A stretch of DNA of 64,000 nt from NCBI RefSeq assembly GCF_002102345.1, contig NZ_LQPP01000078.1, positions 19,407 to 83,406 of the forward strand, in the 5' to 3' direction. The position numbers and the translations under genes were made by a program. Under the pieces are notes generated by a model. That model had not been told where the DNA came from and searched no databases. It saw only the letters and a program-made list of their open reading frames with translations. Origin of the DNA: Mycolicibacterium peregrinum (GTDB lineage Bacteria > Actinomycetota > Actinomycetes > Mycobacteriales > Mycobacteriaceae). Of the stretch, positions 22,742-32,800 are shown in pieces. Positions within the stretch are counted from its first letter, which is position 1. Every line of letters starts with the position of its first letter.

Positions 22742-25700
22742 ATGGGCCTCCACAAACTCAGCGCAGGCGACGGGTATCTGTACCTGATTCGCCAGGTCGC
22801 TGCCGCCGACGCCACCCACCGCGGCAAGCCCAGCCTGGGCGACTACTACAGCGAAAAAGGCGAAACCCCAGGCCGCTGGATGGGCAGCGGACTGCCCGGC
22901 CTCGGTCAACCCGTCGGCCGCGACCCCTCCGATCCGATGGTCGCCGAACTCTGGTCAGTCCCCGAGGGCTCCGAGGTCACCGAAGACCAGATGAAAGCCC
23001 TCTTCGGCGAGGGACTGCACCCCAACGCCGACCGAATCACCGAACGTCTCACCGGATTCGGGATCGGACACCAAGGCGCCATCGCCGCCGCCCGATTGGG
23101 CCGCCCATTCCGCGTCAACAAGACCGACAACGAGTGGATGCGGCGCCTACGCGAGGGATACGCCGACTTCAACACCACCCTGGGCCGCGACCGCCACGCC
23201 TCCCTCGAACCCGAGGAACGCGCCCGCATCCGCACCACGGTCGGCCGCGACATGTTCACCGAAACCTACGGGCGCCCACCGGCCGACGAACGCGAACTCA
23301 CCGGCTTCATCGCCCGCAAATCCCGCGCGCAAACACAAGCCGTCGCCGGCTACGACCTCACGTTCACCCCGGTCAAATCGGTCTCAGCGCTCTGGGCACT
23401 GGCACCCCGGGAAATCTCCGAGCAGGTGCTCGCCGCTCACCACCGGGCCGTCGCCGACGCCATCGCATTCTTGGAGCGCAACGCGGCGTTTTCGCGCATG
23501 GGAGCCAACGGAATCGCCCAGGTCAACACCACCGGATTCATCGCCGCCGCGTTCGACCACCGCGATTCCCGCGCCGGCGATCCCAACCTGCACACCCACG
23601 TCGCAATCAGCAACAAAGTCATGGTCATCGGGCCCGACGGCGTGCCCCGCTGGCTGGCACTGGACGGCGACCCACTGCACAAAGCGACCGTCGCCGCATC
23701 CGAGCTCTACAACACCCGGCTCGAGGCCTACCTGATCGAAATGCTGGGCGTCGACTTCGCCGAAACCCGCACCAAAACCGACAAACGACCAGTCCGCGAA
23801 ATCGTCGGCATTCCCATCGATCTCCTCGAGCGATGGTCAGCCCGGCGCACCGCAATCGAACACCGTGTGGCCGATTTGGCGAAGGCCTTCCAAGCCGAAC
23901 ACGGACGCGAACCGCACGCCGTGGAAATGCTCGCACTTTCCCAACAGGCGACCCTCGATACCCGACAAGCCAAACACGCTCCCCGCAGCCTGGGCGAACA
24001 ACGCCACACCTGGCTCACCGAGGCCATCGAAGTCATTGGCAGCCAACGCAAACTCACCCGACTGATCACCGACATCACCAGCCAGACCCGCCGCCGGCGC
24101 CAGCCCGCCATCACCGCAAAATGGGTCAGCGAACAGGCCGAAGCAGTCATCACCACGGTGTCGCACGCCCGCGCCGAATGGGGCATCAACCACGTCCGCG
24201 CCGAAGCCCAACGACTGCTGCGAAACACCGGGCGCCATAGCGATACCAGCGCCCTAGACAAGATCGTGAACACCGCGCTCACCAAGCACAGCGTCACCAT
24301 CACCACCCACACCGACACCGAGATGAATGAACCCGCGGCGCTACGCCGCCACGATGGCGCATCGGTCTACACCAAACACGATTCGACTCGCTACACCAGC
24401 GCCGCGATCCAGGCCGCAGAACGGCGCATCCTCGATGCCGCCGCCCAGCATGGCGGACGTGTCGCCGACGACACCAGCATCGGGTTGGCGATGCTCGAAG
24501 CGCACGCACAAAACGGCTTGCAGCTCAACGCCGGACAAGAAGCACTGGTGCGCGGGATGGCCACCTCCGGAGCCCGGCTGCAACTGGCGCTCGCCCCCGC
24601 AGGCACCGGAAAAACCACCGCCATGTCCGTGCTGGCAGCCGCGTGGACCAACAGCGGCGGCAACGTCATCGGCCTCGCGCCAACCGCGGCGGCCGCCGAA
24701 GTTCTGGCCGAAGACGCCCACATCACCACCGACACCATGGCCAAATTCGTCCAGCTGGCCAACCCCGGAAATCACCGTGACTCCCCCGCCGCACCATCCA
24801 ATGATCCGGCCCGCAAGTGGTTCAACAAGATTGGCCGCAACACCCTCATCATCGTCGATGAAGCAGGCATGGCCTCCACCCTCGATCTCGACGAAATGAT
24901 CGCCCACGCCCTGGCCAAAGGCGCCAGCATTCGGATCATCGGCGACGATCAACAGCTCGCCTCCATCTCAGCCGGCGGTGTCATCACCGACCTCGCCACC
25001 CGGCCCGAAACCCTCACTCTGTCCACCGTGGTGCGGTTCCGCGACCCCGCCCAAAGCGCAGCCAGCCTGGCCATCCGCGACGGCGATCCCGCCGGCATCG
25101 CCTACTACATCGACCACGGCCGCGTACACGTCGGAGCCGACCAAACCGCCGCCGACATGGCCTACCAAGCCTGGGCCAACGACATCAAAGCCGGCCACCG
25201 CAGCGTGCTCATCGCACCCACCAACGACCTGGTCGCAGAACTCAACGAACGCGCCAGACTCGACCGGCTCCGATCGACGAAACAGCCGTCACGGACCGTC
25301 ACTTTGTCCGACGGACTCACCGCATCGACCGGCGACTGGATCATCACCCGCAAGAACGCCCGCTGGCTACAACTGGCCAACGGAGCATGGATCAAAAACG
25401 GGCATCGCTGGGTCATTCGGTCTGTGCGCCGCGACGGTTCGGTCACCGTTTCCCGCCTCGGCGCGGCCCCCGGCGCCAAGACCGTCCGCCTGCCCGCCGA
25501 GTACGTCGCCGCCAACACCACCCTCGGCTATGCCTCAACGATCAACGCCGCCCAAGGCCTCACCGCCGGCACCCAGAAAACCAAAGGCACCTGCCACATT
25601 GTGGGCTCAGATCATCTGACCCGCCAACAGCTCTACGTCGCCGCAACCCGCGCCAAAGACGAGAACCACGTCTACTTTTCGACATCCGAAGCCGACCCGC

Positions 25701-28552
25701 ACCGCATCCTCGCGCCCAAAGCCACCCACCCCCCGACCGCCGTCGACATCCTCTCCACAATCCTTCGCCGCGACGGCCGCCAAGTCTCGGCCACCACCGC
25801 CGCCCGCGCCGAAATCGACCCCTTCACCCGACTGTTCGGCGCAGCCAGCATGTACGCCGATGCGCTCACCACCGCCGCCGAACAACTCGCCGGCACCACC
25901 ACCATGGCCCGCATCGACCAAGCCGCCACCGCGATCGCCGGTGACATCACCGACGCCGAAGCCTGGCCCGTGCTACGCCGCAACCTGGCCCTGCTCGCAC
26001 TCGACGGACACGACCCCGTCGCCGCCCTGCAACAGGCCGCCGCCACCCCGCTGGGTAACCCCCTCGACGCCGCGGCCGTACTCGACTGGCGCCTGCCCAC
26101 ACCCCAGGCATCGGCTGCCGCCAACGTCGGCCCACTGCGCTGGCTGCCGACCATCCCGACCGCGGTAAACAAGAATCCCGAATGGACGCAATACCTCACC
26201 GGCCGCGCTCAGCTGGTCACTGAACTGGCCGACCAGATCCGCGTCACCGCACGGCAATGGACCCCGGCCACCGCACCCACATGGGCCCGCCCACTGCTCG
26301 GTGCCCAACCTCAGCTGATGGCCGAAATCGCCGTGTTCCGCGCTGCCCACGACGTCGACCCCGCCGACACCCGGATCACCGGACGTGAACAACACGCCAA
26401 CCGCTCCGCCGCCTTCCAACAGCTCCTTCACAGTCGCGTCGACGACACCATCCTGCGCAGCCAAGACAGCGCCGGACGCTGGCGGACCATGGTCGCCGCC
26501 ATCAACCACCACATCCCCAACGACCCCTACTGGCCGCGCCTGGCCGCCCACATCGACGACGCCGCCCGTGCCGGAGCCGACGTCACCGGCATGCTCGCTT
26601 CGGCCATGGCCACCGGCGGTCCACTGCCCGATGAACTCCCCGCAGCCGCTCTATGGTGGCGCCTGTCGGGGACGCTGGCACCGCCCACACTGGAGCGGTC
26701 CAACCCGCGTCTGCGACCCGAATGGACCCCCGTACTGCACCACCTGCTGGGCACCCAGCTCGCCGAAACCATCGTCGCCGACCCGGCCTGGCCCGGACTT
26801 ATCGCCGCTGTTGCCGCGTCCGACTGGCCACCGGCAGACCTGCTCGCCGCCGCCACAGAACACCTGCGCGAGATCGCCCAAACCGAAGGCCTTCGCCCCG
26901 ACGAATACGCCCGCCTGCTCACCACCCGTATCGAACTGCTCACCCACGCGGCCACCATCGACGCCGACGTCCCGCACCCGGCAGAGACCGTGTCCACCCC
27001 GGGCGAACAGCTCGACCTGCTCGCCCAGCCGTCCCCAGAAGACGCCGCCTACGCCGCCGACGACGCACCACCCGATCCTTACGACTACAGCTACGGCTAT
27101 GCCGAAGACGACCTCGGTGACTGGCTTTTCGAGGACCTGCTCACCTACCGGCCCGCTCCGACCAGACCGGCTGACATCCTCTCCCTGCGCACCGCCCGCG
27201 ACCTCGCCCGCGCGCGTGTCCGCGAACTAGAGCACGCGATTCTGCACACCGGCGGCGGGCCTGCCGAGCTCGCCGCGGCTCCCGAGCTCGCCGCCCTCAC
27301 CCACCGCTACGACCAGCAGCGGCCCTACGCCCACGCCTATCACCACGCCTACCACGACTGGGTGCGCGCCGACCGCGGCGTCGAAACACATCACCGTCTC
27401 CTGCAGACCATCGACACCCACATCGCCACCGCCCGAGAACACGGACACGACGATCTGGTGGCCACCTACATCGCGTACCGAACCCAACTGGCCACTCACA
27501 CCACCGATATCGAGACCGCCGCAACCGAGGCGAAACAGCACCGCGACACCACCCGCCAGGCGCTCATCGACGCTGCCGGCGGAACCGACCGGGTCGTCAC
27601 TGCCGCCGACATTCAACAGCACCGCACCGCAGCCCTGCACGCCGACGCCGAACAACTTCGCCAGGCACGCGCGGAAGCCACCGACCTCGACAACCAGCTC
27701 TTCCGCGCCGAACACGCCGCCGCCCGCACCTTCGCCAACCGACCCGCAGCGGACTACGACCTAGCCGGCGACCTAGAAGCGCTACGCACCGAAATCGAGG
27801 TGCTCGAACAAGCCGGGCACCGTAGCCCCGCAGCCATGTACACAGCCCCACCCAACAACCTGCAGCCCCTCGACGACCAGGCCGCCCGAGCCATCGCCGA
27901 CATCACCGCCAGCGGACAAACCGTGCACCCACTACATCTCGGGCCCGACGCCGACAAGACCGCAGTGCTGGCCGCCCTGGCCGAGACAGCCCGGCACAAT
28001 CAGCGTCGCATCCTGGCACTGCCTGCCACCGACGCCGCAGCCACCTACGCCAACGCGAACCCGTACGCGCACACCACCACCGACCCCGCACACGCCCACA
28101 CCCAACTCGAGAACAGCCAGTGGACGCTGCCGATCGGCACCTTGATCATCGTCGACGACGCCGACCACCTCGCCGCCCACCAACTGCAAGCACTCACCAC
28201 AGCGGCCGGCGAAGCCAACACGAAACTTCTCCTCATCACCAACGACACTGTCGCCCAACATGAAACCGACGCCACCAACCTCATCGAGATGCTGCACAAC
28301 CAGCTGCCGTGGGCGCAGCGCATCGGGACCGCCGACACCGACCAATCCCAACAAACACCCACCGCGATCGACCGCGCCGAACATCACCTAGCCTCCACCA
28401 CCGACTCCAGCCCAGAAGCCACCCAGGCCGCCGACCTCATCAACCGCCGCGACGCGCTGCGCCACGAACACGACTACCTTGCCGGCGCCCGCGGCCGCGC
28501 AACCATCGACCGCGGCCGCGAACGAAGCCGCGGCGCCGGCCTGGACCTCTGA
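22742..28552 (+). CDS. traI: MobF-family (TrwC/TraI-like) relaxase-helicase
   Basis: 1936 residues from ATG 22742, where typical actinobacterial MobF relaxases begin (MGLHKLSAGDGYLYLIRQV); the open frame upstream is not coding. Candidate nicking tyrosines are Y12/Y14 and Y35/Y36 (GDYYSEKGE). The metal-binding histidines are in FDHRDSR (about 273) and LHTHV (about 283-287). A RecD/UvrD-type helicase follows, with Walker A APAGTGKTT near 618 and Walker B IIVDEAGMAS near 703, and a UvrD-C-like VAATRAKDENHVY near 960. The last 500 residues are charged helices, with a degenerate ATPase-like VDDADHLAAHQ near 1800. It nicks oriT, stays bound to the 5' end and unwinds the transferred strand. Confidence 0.9.
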   Translation: MGLHKLSAGDGYLYLIRQVAAADATHRGKPSLGDYYSEKGETPGRWMGSGLPGLGQPVGRDPSDPMVAELWSVPEGSEVTEDQMKALFGEGLHPNADRITERLTGFGIGHQGAIAAARLGRPFRVNKTDNEWMRRLREGYADFNTTLGRDRHASLEPEERARIRTTVGRDMFTETYGRPPADERELTGFIARKSRAQTQAVAGYDLTFTPVKSVSALWALAPREISEQVLAAHHRAVADAIAFLERNAAFSRMGANGIAQVNTTGFIAAAFDHRDSRAGDPNLHTHVAISNKVMVIGPDGVPRWLALDGDPLHKATVAASELYNTRLEAYLIEMLGVDFAETRTKTDKRPVREIVGIPIDLLERWSARRTAIEHRVADLAKAFQAEHGREPHAVEMLALSQQATLDTRQAKHAPRSLGEQRHTWLTEAIEVIGSQRKLTRLITDITSQTRRRRQPAITAKWVSEQAEAVITTVSHARAEWGINHVRAEAQRLLRNTGRHSDTSALDKIVNTALTKHSVTITTHTDTEMNEPAALRRHDGASVYTKHDSTRYTSAAIQAAERRILDAAAQHGGRVADDTSIGLAMLEAHAQNGLQLNAGQEALVRGMATSGARLQLALAPAGTGKTTAMSVLAAAWTNSGGNVIGLAPTAAAAEVLAEDAHITTDTMAKFVQLANPGNHRDSPAAPSNDPARKWFNKIGRNTLIIVDEAGMASTLDLDEMIAHALAKGASIRIIGDDQQLASISAGGVITDLATRPETLTLSTVVRFRDPAQSAASLAIRDGDPAGIAYYIDHGRVHVGADQTAADMAYQAWANDIKAGHRSVLIAPTNDLVAELNERARLDRLRSTKQPSRTVTLSDGLTASTGDWIITRKNARWLQLANGAWIKNGHRWVIRSVRRDGSVTVSRLGAAPGAKTVRLPAEYVAANTTLGYASTINAAQGLTAGTQKTKGTCHIVGSDHLTRQQLYVAATRAKDENHVYFSTSEADPHRILAPKATHPPTAVDILSTILRRDGRQVSATTAARAEIDPFTRLFGAASMYADALTTAAEQLAGTTTMARIDQAATAIAGDITDAEAWPVLRRNLALLALDGHDPVAALQQAAATPLGNPLDAAAVLDWRLPTPQASAAANVGPLRWLPTIPTAVNKNPEWTQYLTGRAQLVTELADQIRVTARQWTPATAPTWARPLLGAQPQLMAEIAVFRAAHDVDPADTRITGREQHANRSAAFQQLLHSRVDDTILRSQDSAGRWRTMVAAINHHIPNDPYWPRLAAHIDDAARAGADVTGMLASAMATGGPLPDELPAAALWWRLSGTLAPPTLERSNPRLRPEWTPVLHHLLGTQLAETIVADPAWPGLIAAVAASDWPPADLLAAATEHLREIAQTEGLRPDEYARLLTTRIELLTHAATIDADVPHPAETVSTPGEQLDLLAQPSPEDAAYAADDAPPDPYDYSYGYAEDDLGDWLFEDLLTYRPAPTRPADILSLRTARDLARARVRELEHAILHTGGGPAELAAAPELAALTHRYDQQRPYAHAYHHAYHDWVRADRGVETHHRLLQTIDTHIATAREHGHDDLVATYIAYRTQLATHTTDIETAATEAKQHRDTTRQALIDAAGGTDRVVTAADIQQHRTAALHADAEQLRQARAEATDLDNQLFRAEHAAARTFANRPAADYDLAGDLEALRTEIEVLEQAGHRSPAAMYTAPPNNLQPLDDQAARAIADITASGQTVHPLHLGPDADKTAVLAALAETARHNQRRILALPATDAAATYANANPYAHTTTDPAHAHTQLENSQWTLPIGTLIIVDDADHLAAHQLQALTTAAGEANTKLLLITNDTVAQHETDATNLIEMLHNQLPWAQRIGTADTDQSQQTPTAIDRAEHHLASTTDSSPEATQAADLINRRDALRHEHDYLAGARGRATIDRGRERSRGAGLDL

Positions 28553-28576
28553 CACCCAAACTCAACAGAGACAGCG

Positions 28577-28627
28577 CGTTACCATCGGACACCTATCGCT
28601 AGCAATATATAGAAACCACCGGTAACG
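28577..28627. promoter_or_regulatory. Inverted repeat before the HTH-EccC-like gene
   Basis: CGTTACC at 28577-28583 and GGTAACG at 28621-28627 flank an AT-rich stretch (AGCAATATATAG) that may hold the promoter. The pair could be the operator of the HTH protein encoded at 28636. Confidence 0.4.
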
Positions 28628-28635
28628 TCCAGTTC

Positions 28636-30978
28636 ATGCCGGTCAATAAGCCCTTCTTCGGACGGATCGTGAACCAAGCTCGCGGCCCACGCACCCAGGA
28701 CGAGATCGTCGAACTGGGCGGCCCGACACGACAACGGCTGGCCCAGATCGAAAAAGGCGATCCCGTTGTTCTCACCCCCGCAGTGCTGGCCCAGATCGAC
28801 TCAGCGTTCGGTTGGGCCCCCTCCACGTCCGAGACCCTCCTCACCCCACTGCGGCCACCCGCCGAAGTGCAGCACCGAGCGTTCCCCGTGACCGGCCTAG
28901 GAGTCGATCAATCCGGTGCCAGCGTGCCGATGCCCCCAGTCACCGCCATCACCGGTGCGGGCCACATACTGATACCGCTCGCGGAACGCTGGGCGGGACC
29001 TGTGCTGATCGACGTTCGCAGCGGTGAGCTGATCGAGCAATTCCTGCAAGGCTGGCACGATCGCTCCTTCAACATCGATCACCGGCGGCTGAAACGCACC
29101 GGTCTCAGCGAGCCATTCACAGCAACTGCGAGCGCCATCGACCCCTTCCCCCGCTGGCGCACCACGACATCGGTCATGCAGGTGCTCCATCAGATCGAAG
29201 TATTCACCAACGTCAACTCGCCTGTACCAGAGCCGATTCGGCCCACAGCAACGCTAAAACGCATGGCAGTGACAACGCTATTTGTCAGCATGATGGCGAC
29301 GAAGACCGAGCGTAGCGGACTCTCGGTGATCAGCGACCTGGCCTCGACCACGCCCGATCCCGAGCTGCTCACGGCGTGGAACGAGTTTTTCGAATCAACC
29401 CAATTGAGCAGCGGCTTCGAAAAACTCAGCACAGATGCCTTCGAGGTTTTCAGTCACCTGCTGGAGCTCAGGGACTTCCACATCGACCTTGAGCTGGTGT
29501 CAACCGGCCCGGCAACGATGTGCGTACAGCCCCACGACGACGTCGAGATCCTCAAACCTGCCCACCTCAACGACTTCATCATCTTCTACGACTCAACGGT
29601 GTGCCCCTACCTCCCAGTCATCGTCGACTGCGCCTACGGGGCTCGAAAATCCGAAATCACACCGCTGCTCATCACGGCCAACCCCCGCCCCTATCTCACG
29701 ACGGGAATACCACCCATACTGCCGCACTCGTCTGTCGTCATCCTCACCGAGAACGCCGTGATCGACCGGCCACCCCTCACATGCGCCCGCCTGGTCGACC
29801 TACGCGAAGGATCGGCCGCACTCATACCGCCCGCAACCCCACCGAGCCCAGCGGCCGCCACCCGTGTGTGGATCACCGACGCGGCAGACACCGTATCCAT
29901 GAGCCACCACATCAGCCCCTACCATCGTCTCAGCGCTGCCGATGCCTACGCCTCCTTCGCCACCGTCAGCGCAAGCTTCGGCCCATTCACCACCGCAGAA
30001 TTCCGCCGCGTCCACGGGCCAGAAGACAGCGGCCCCAACCTAATCCTCACCGACGACAGCGTTCGCCGCCTCGTCATCGACTGGGTTACCAGCGCCAACC
30101 CGAACCAGGATGACGAATACGCCAGCCAGCTGCTCTACATGGCGGGATTCGGCTCGTCCAAAGACGAGATCCTCACGCTGCTCACCGACACCCCGGCAGA
30201 GGAGCTCACCAGACTCAGCCGCACTCCCGGCCAGCTCGTCCTGCCCCTAGGCACTACGCGGGGCGAGACCAACACCACGATGACGGTTGACCTCAGAAAA
30301 CAGTTCAGCTTCGGCGTCATCGCCGGCGACGGAACCGCCGTGACAGAGATGATCTCCCAAGCCGCAGTAATGATGTGCCAGGGAGCGCCGAGATCCGACC
30401 TCGCGGTCATCGGCGTCACCGCAGGATCACCGCGGCCATGGGTGCCGCTCGCCGATCAGGCCCACACCATCGCGTTCCCAGGATTGGGAATCGGAACCCG
30501 TGACGAAGCGGCGATCGCACGCTGGTTCGACACAGAGCTCGGCCAACTAATCATCGACCGCGAGCGTCAGCTCAGCGAATCAGGCGCCCACAATGCAGCC
30601 GAATACCGCGACGCCGGCGGCGTCATGCCCACTCTGGTGGTCATCGTCGATGGCCTCCAAACGGGAGCTGGTTACTGTGCGCTGGCGAGCGCACTCGGCC
30701 GAATCGACGAACTCGACATGAAAGTCATTGTGTGCGGCCAAGATCCCATGCCAGCACTCGCTATGCTCACCGAACCATATGGCGGCTTCGAAAAGTGGGC
30801 ATGGTCGCCGGCGCGTACCTTCACCGCCACCCTGCCCGGCGCGTCACCAGACACCATCCGACAACTGATCGGCCTGGGCGCGACCCTCGACAATCCCGCA
30901 GATCCCACACCGCCGCGCCCCTTGCTACGCACCAATCGCGTTACACCGTTCAAGCCCTGGACAGCAGACCAACATTAG
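28636..30978 (+). CDS. HTH protein with a degenerate EccC/FtsK-like ATPase domain
   Basis: 780 residues from ATG 28636. Residues 1-65 form an XRE-type HTH (FGRIVNQARGPRTQDEIVEL, then GPTRQRLAQIEKGDP). A middle region of about 450 residues is of unknown fold. Residues about 540-770 align in pattern with an EccC ATPase domain: MTVDLRKQFSFGVIAGDGTA where the Walker A should be, then AAVMMCQGAPRSDLAVIGV, DEAAIARWFDTELGQLIIDR, LSESGAHNAAEYRDAG and PTLVVIVDG at Walker B. The Walker A lacks the GKS/T and the Walker B acid is altered to VDG, so ATP hydrolysis is unlikely. It could link ESX or transfer machinery to regulation. I know no described family with this fusion. Confidence 0.6.
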   Translation: MPVNKPFFGRIVNQARGPRTQDEIVELGGPTRQRLAQIEKGDPVVLTPAVLAQIDSAFGWAPSTSETLLTPLRPPAEVQHRAFPVTGLGVDQSGASVPMPPVTAITGAGHILIPLAERWAGPVLIDVRSGELIEQFLQGWHDRSFNIDHRRLKRTGLSEPFTATASAIDPFPRWRTTTSVMQVLHQIEVFTNVNSPVPEPIRPTATLKRMAVTTLFVSMMATKTERSGLSVISDLASTTPDPELLTAWNEFFESTQLSSGFEKLSTDAFEVFSHLLELRDFHIDLELVSTGPATMCVQPHDDVEILKPAHLNDFIIFYDSTVCPYLPVIVDCAYGARKSEITPLLITANPRPYLTTGIPPILPHSSVVILTENAVIDRPPLTCARLVDLREGSAALIPPATPPSPAAATRVWITDAADTVSMSHHISPYHRLSAADAYASFATVSASFGPFTTAEFRRVHGPEDSGPNLILTDDSVRRLVIDWVTSANPNQDDEYASQLLYMAGFGSSKDEILTLLTDTPAEELTRLSRTPGQLVLPLGTTRGETNTTMTVDLRKQFSFGVIAGDGTAVTEMISQAAVMMCQGAPRSDLAVIGVTAGSPRPWVPLADQAHTIAFPGLGIGTRDEAAIARWFDTELGQLIIDRERQLSESGAHNAAEYRDAGGVMPTLVVIVDGLQTGAGYCALASALGRIDELDMKVIVCGQDPMPALAMLTEPYGGFEKWAWSPARTFTATLPGASPDTIRQLIGLGATLDNPADPTPPRPLLRTNRVTPFKPWTADQH

Positions 30979-31074
30979 GGCCTGCCATCGTTCGCCTCGG
31001 TCGCTGCGACTCTGCGACTCCTGTAGGTAATCCGCGCAATTTTCGCCATAGATACCTACAACGCCGGATCGAGG

Positions 31075-31230
31075 TCAGAACCCAACCGGGTTCTGCAGAA
31101 GATGAATCAGGAACGACACGACCCCGCCCAGCACCTGGCCGATCATCCACACCGCACCCACGAGGGCGACGAGCAGGCCGCTCAGCCAGGGCCAACGCTG
31201 TTCGGCGCGCACACGACGATTCCTACCCAT
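31075..31230 (-). CDS. Small membrane protein
   Basis: 51 residues from ATG 31230 with GAGGAG seven bases upstream. A basic N-terminus (MGRNRRVRAEQRWP) is followed by one long or two short hydrophobic segments (LSGLLVALVGAVWMI, GGVVSFLIHLL). It ends the minus-strand conjugation operon, overlapping the preceding gene by 8 nt. Such peptides are common accessory subunits of mating channels, but no homologue is recognised. Confidence 0.6.
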   Translation of the reverse strand: MGRNRRVRAEQRWPWLSGLLVALVGAVWMIGQVLGGVVSFLIHLLQNPVGF

Positions 31231-31738
31231 GACGGACTCCTCGACCTGCCTCATCACCACACGGATCTGATCCGGCGAACAGTGCCGAGTACGCTCGACA
31301 CCAGACCCGGTGGGCGCTGACCAACCACCGCGCCGCCAACGCAGCAGCAGCCGCCGCCTGGGTGGATGAGAAATGAGCCTCGCCACAATCGACTTCAAGG
31401 ACTTGCGCGCAGCGGGTGCATTCAATGGTGAAGCAGCAACTCGCGCAGAGCCAGTCGAGATTCTCCGGCTCGGTCTGGCTGGTCGGCGACACCGAGGAGT
31501 TGTCGACGGCGCAGTCCGGGCAGCGCAAACCATCGCGGGCCGGCTCCCAGTCGGTCTCGCCGATCGACAGGAGCATCTCGCTCTGGGTGGCGAAGTGGTA
31601 GGCGTAATCCAGGTCTGGGAACGGCTCAGCACACTCGATGCACTCGGCAGAAACGCACTCCCTGGCACAGATTGAGTCGGGATGTACCGCATCCAGGCTG
31701 TCGAACTCAACTGCCGCTGTGGCTGAGAGGGCGGTCAT
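31223..31738 (-). CDS. Cysteine-rich zinc-binding hypothetical protein
   Basis: 171 residues from ATG 31738 (AAGGA nine bases upstream; a further in-frame GTG/ATG lies at 31759). Contains at least five CxxC-type pairs: CARECVSAECIEC near 25-37, CPDC near 75, CASCCF and CTRC near 100-110, and a further Cys in EVDCGEAH. The last 50 residues form a helix. It is probably a multi-zinc structural or nucleic-acid-binding protein. It lies in the minus-strand operon with the coupling protein; function unknown. Confidence 0.55.
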   Translation of the reverse strand: MTALSATAAVEFDSLDAVHPDSICARECVSAECIECAEPFPDLDYAYHFATQSEMLLSIGETDWEPARDGLRCPDCAVDNSSVSPTSQTEPENLDWLCASCCFTIECTRCAQVLEVDCGEAHFSSTQAAAAAALAARWLVSAHRVWCRAYSALFAGSDPCGDEAGRGVRHG

Positions 31739-31852
31739 GACAGCGGTCCTTGCGACCATCGGGCGGTGAGACGTCCCACGTGGGCAGCCATCCGCATACC
31801 GTCACTGTCTGCGCTCATCTCGATCCTTTCGCGGTCATCCAACGCATGTGAA

Positions 31853-32800
31853 TTACCTGCTGTAGGTGCCGGTTTCGTCGCCAGGAATGATTGCGATGCG
31901 TGACAGGGTCACTGGGGTCGGCCACGCGACAGCATCCACTGTCGACCTGGTGGGCAAGTCCGCTTCACCCCTGTCACGGACCGGGTAGCCGTAGGCCTCG
32001 AACGGCGCATAGTAGGTGCGTACCGCGCCCGGCGCGGGCACCGAGGCTTCGACGACGGCGGTGATGCGCGTCGCGCCGTGACTTTGGCCGGACAGGCCGT
32101 CACTGGTGAACGCAGCGGGGCTGTCGTCGGTTTGGGAGAACACCACGGTGTCACGCCCTGACCGCTGATCGACGTCGTGCAATTCCCACCGCAGGCGGGT
32201 GACACGGCGACCGGGCAGGAATTCTAACGGGCGGTAGGCGACGCGGGTGACCATCCAGGGCCGATCACCGCCGAACTCTATAGTGAGCACTTTGCCGGTG
32301 CACACACCGTCGGCTGTGCACGATCCGGCGGTCTCCCCGCCTTCGCTCATCATCGGAATCGGTGCGTCGCGGTAGATCATGGGCATGGGGTCCGCGTCCT
32401 TGGCGGGCGGCGGCATATCAACAACGCGCGCCGGTGGGGCAGCAACGCTTTCGCCGGCTCCGGGCGGCGTGATGGTGGGCAAGATGATCGCGGCGGCGGT
32501 GAGCACCACCGCCGCGATGGCCGTGGCGGCGAGCGCGGACCCCGGTCGTTGTGTGACAGCGTGTTTCAGATCGAGCACGCTGCGGTCTGCCCCGGTCAGG
32601 GTGGGCTGGCTGTTCGGTTCTGGACAGTCTCGGTGAGTCGGTTCACTCGCGTCGATGCGGACGGAATCAGCGGTGTGCGCGCGGTGGCGATACCACGCTG
32701 TTGTTGCGCTCCCGGCGAGGGTGGCGGCCAGCCCGATCGCGACAGGTAGGGCCCAGTGTCGAGGTGTAGTTTCACGAGGCGTGACGGTGGCGTTAGACAT
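31853..32800 (-). CDS. Membrane protein with C-terminal beta-sandwich (paralogue of 36607-37785)
   Basis: 315 residues from ATG 32800. A first hydrophobic segment near 17-35 and a second near 88-112 are followed by an exported domain of about 190 residues. That domain has CTADGVCTGKVLTIEFGGD, then MVTRVAYRP, VTRLRWELHD and ITAVVEAS, a discoidin-like beta pattern. The same motifs occur in the 36607-37785 protein (GQVLTIELGR, AVTAIRI, LTRVQWILTD). The two lie in the two divergent halves of the conjugation region, so they may form paired surface parts of the mating channel. The gene overlaps the previous one by 8 nt. Confidence 0.6.
   Translation of the reverse strand: MSNATVTPRETTPRHWALPVAIGLAATLAGSATTAWYRHRAHTADSVRIDASEPTHRDCPEPNSQPTLTGADRSVLDLKHAVTQRPGSALAATAIAAVVLTAAAIILPTITPPGAGESVAAPPARVVDMPPPAKDADPMPMIYRDAPIPMMSEGGETAGSCTADGVCTGKVLTIEFGGDRPWMVTRVAYRPLEFLPGRRVTRLRWELHDVDQRSGRDTVVFSQTDDSPAAFTSDGLSGQSHGATRITAVVEASVPAPGAVRTYYAPFEAYGYPVRDRGEADLPTRSTVDAVAWPTPVTLSRIAIIPGDETGTYSR

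Noticed and set aside
23134..24240. 368-codon plus-strand frame inside the relaxase gene
   Set aside because: Arg/Pro/His-rich shadow; the relaxase frame carries the catalytic motifs.
22537..28565. 13-bp sequence CACCCAAACTCAA at 22537 and 28553 flanking the relaxase gene
   Set aside because: Matches of this length are expected many times in 64 kb, and there are no further shared bases to suggest an attachment or recombination site.
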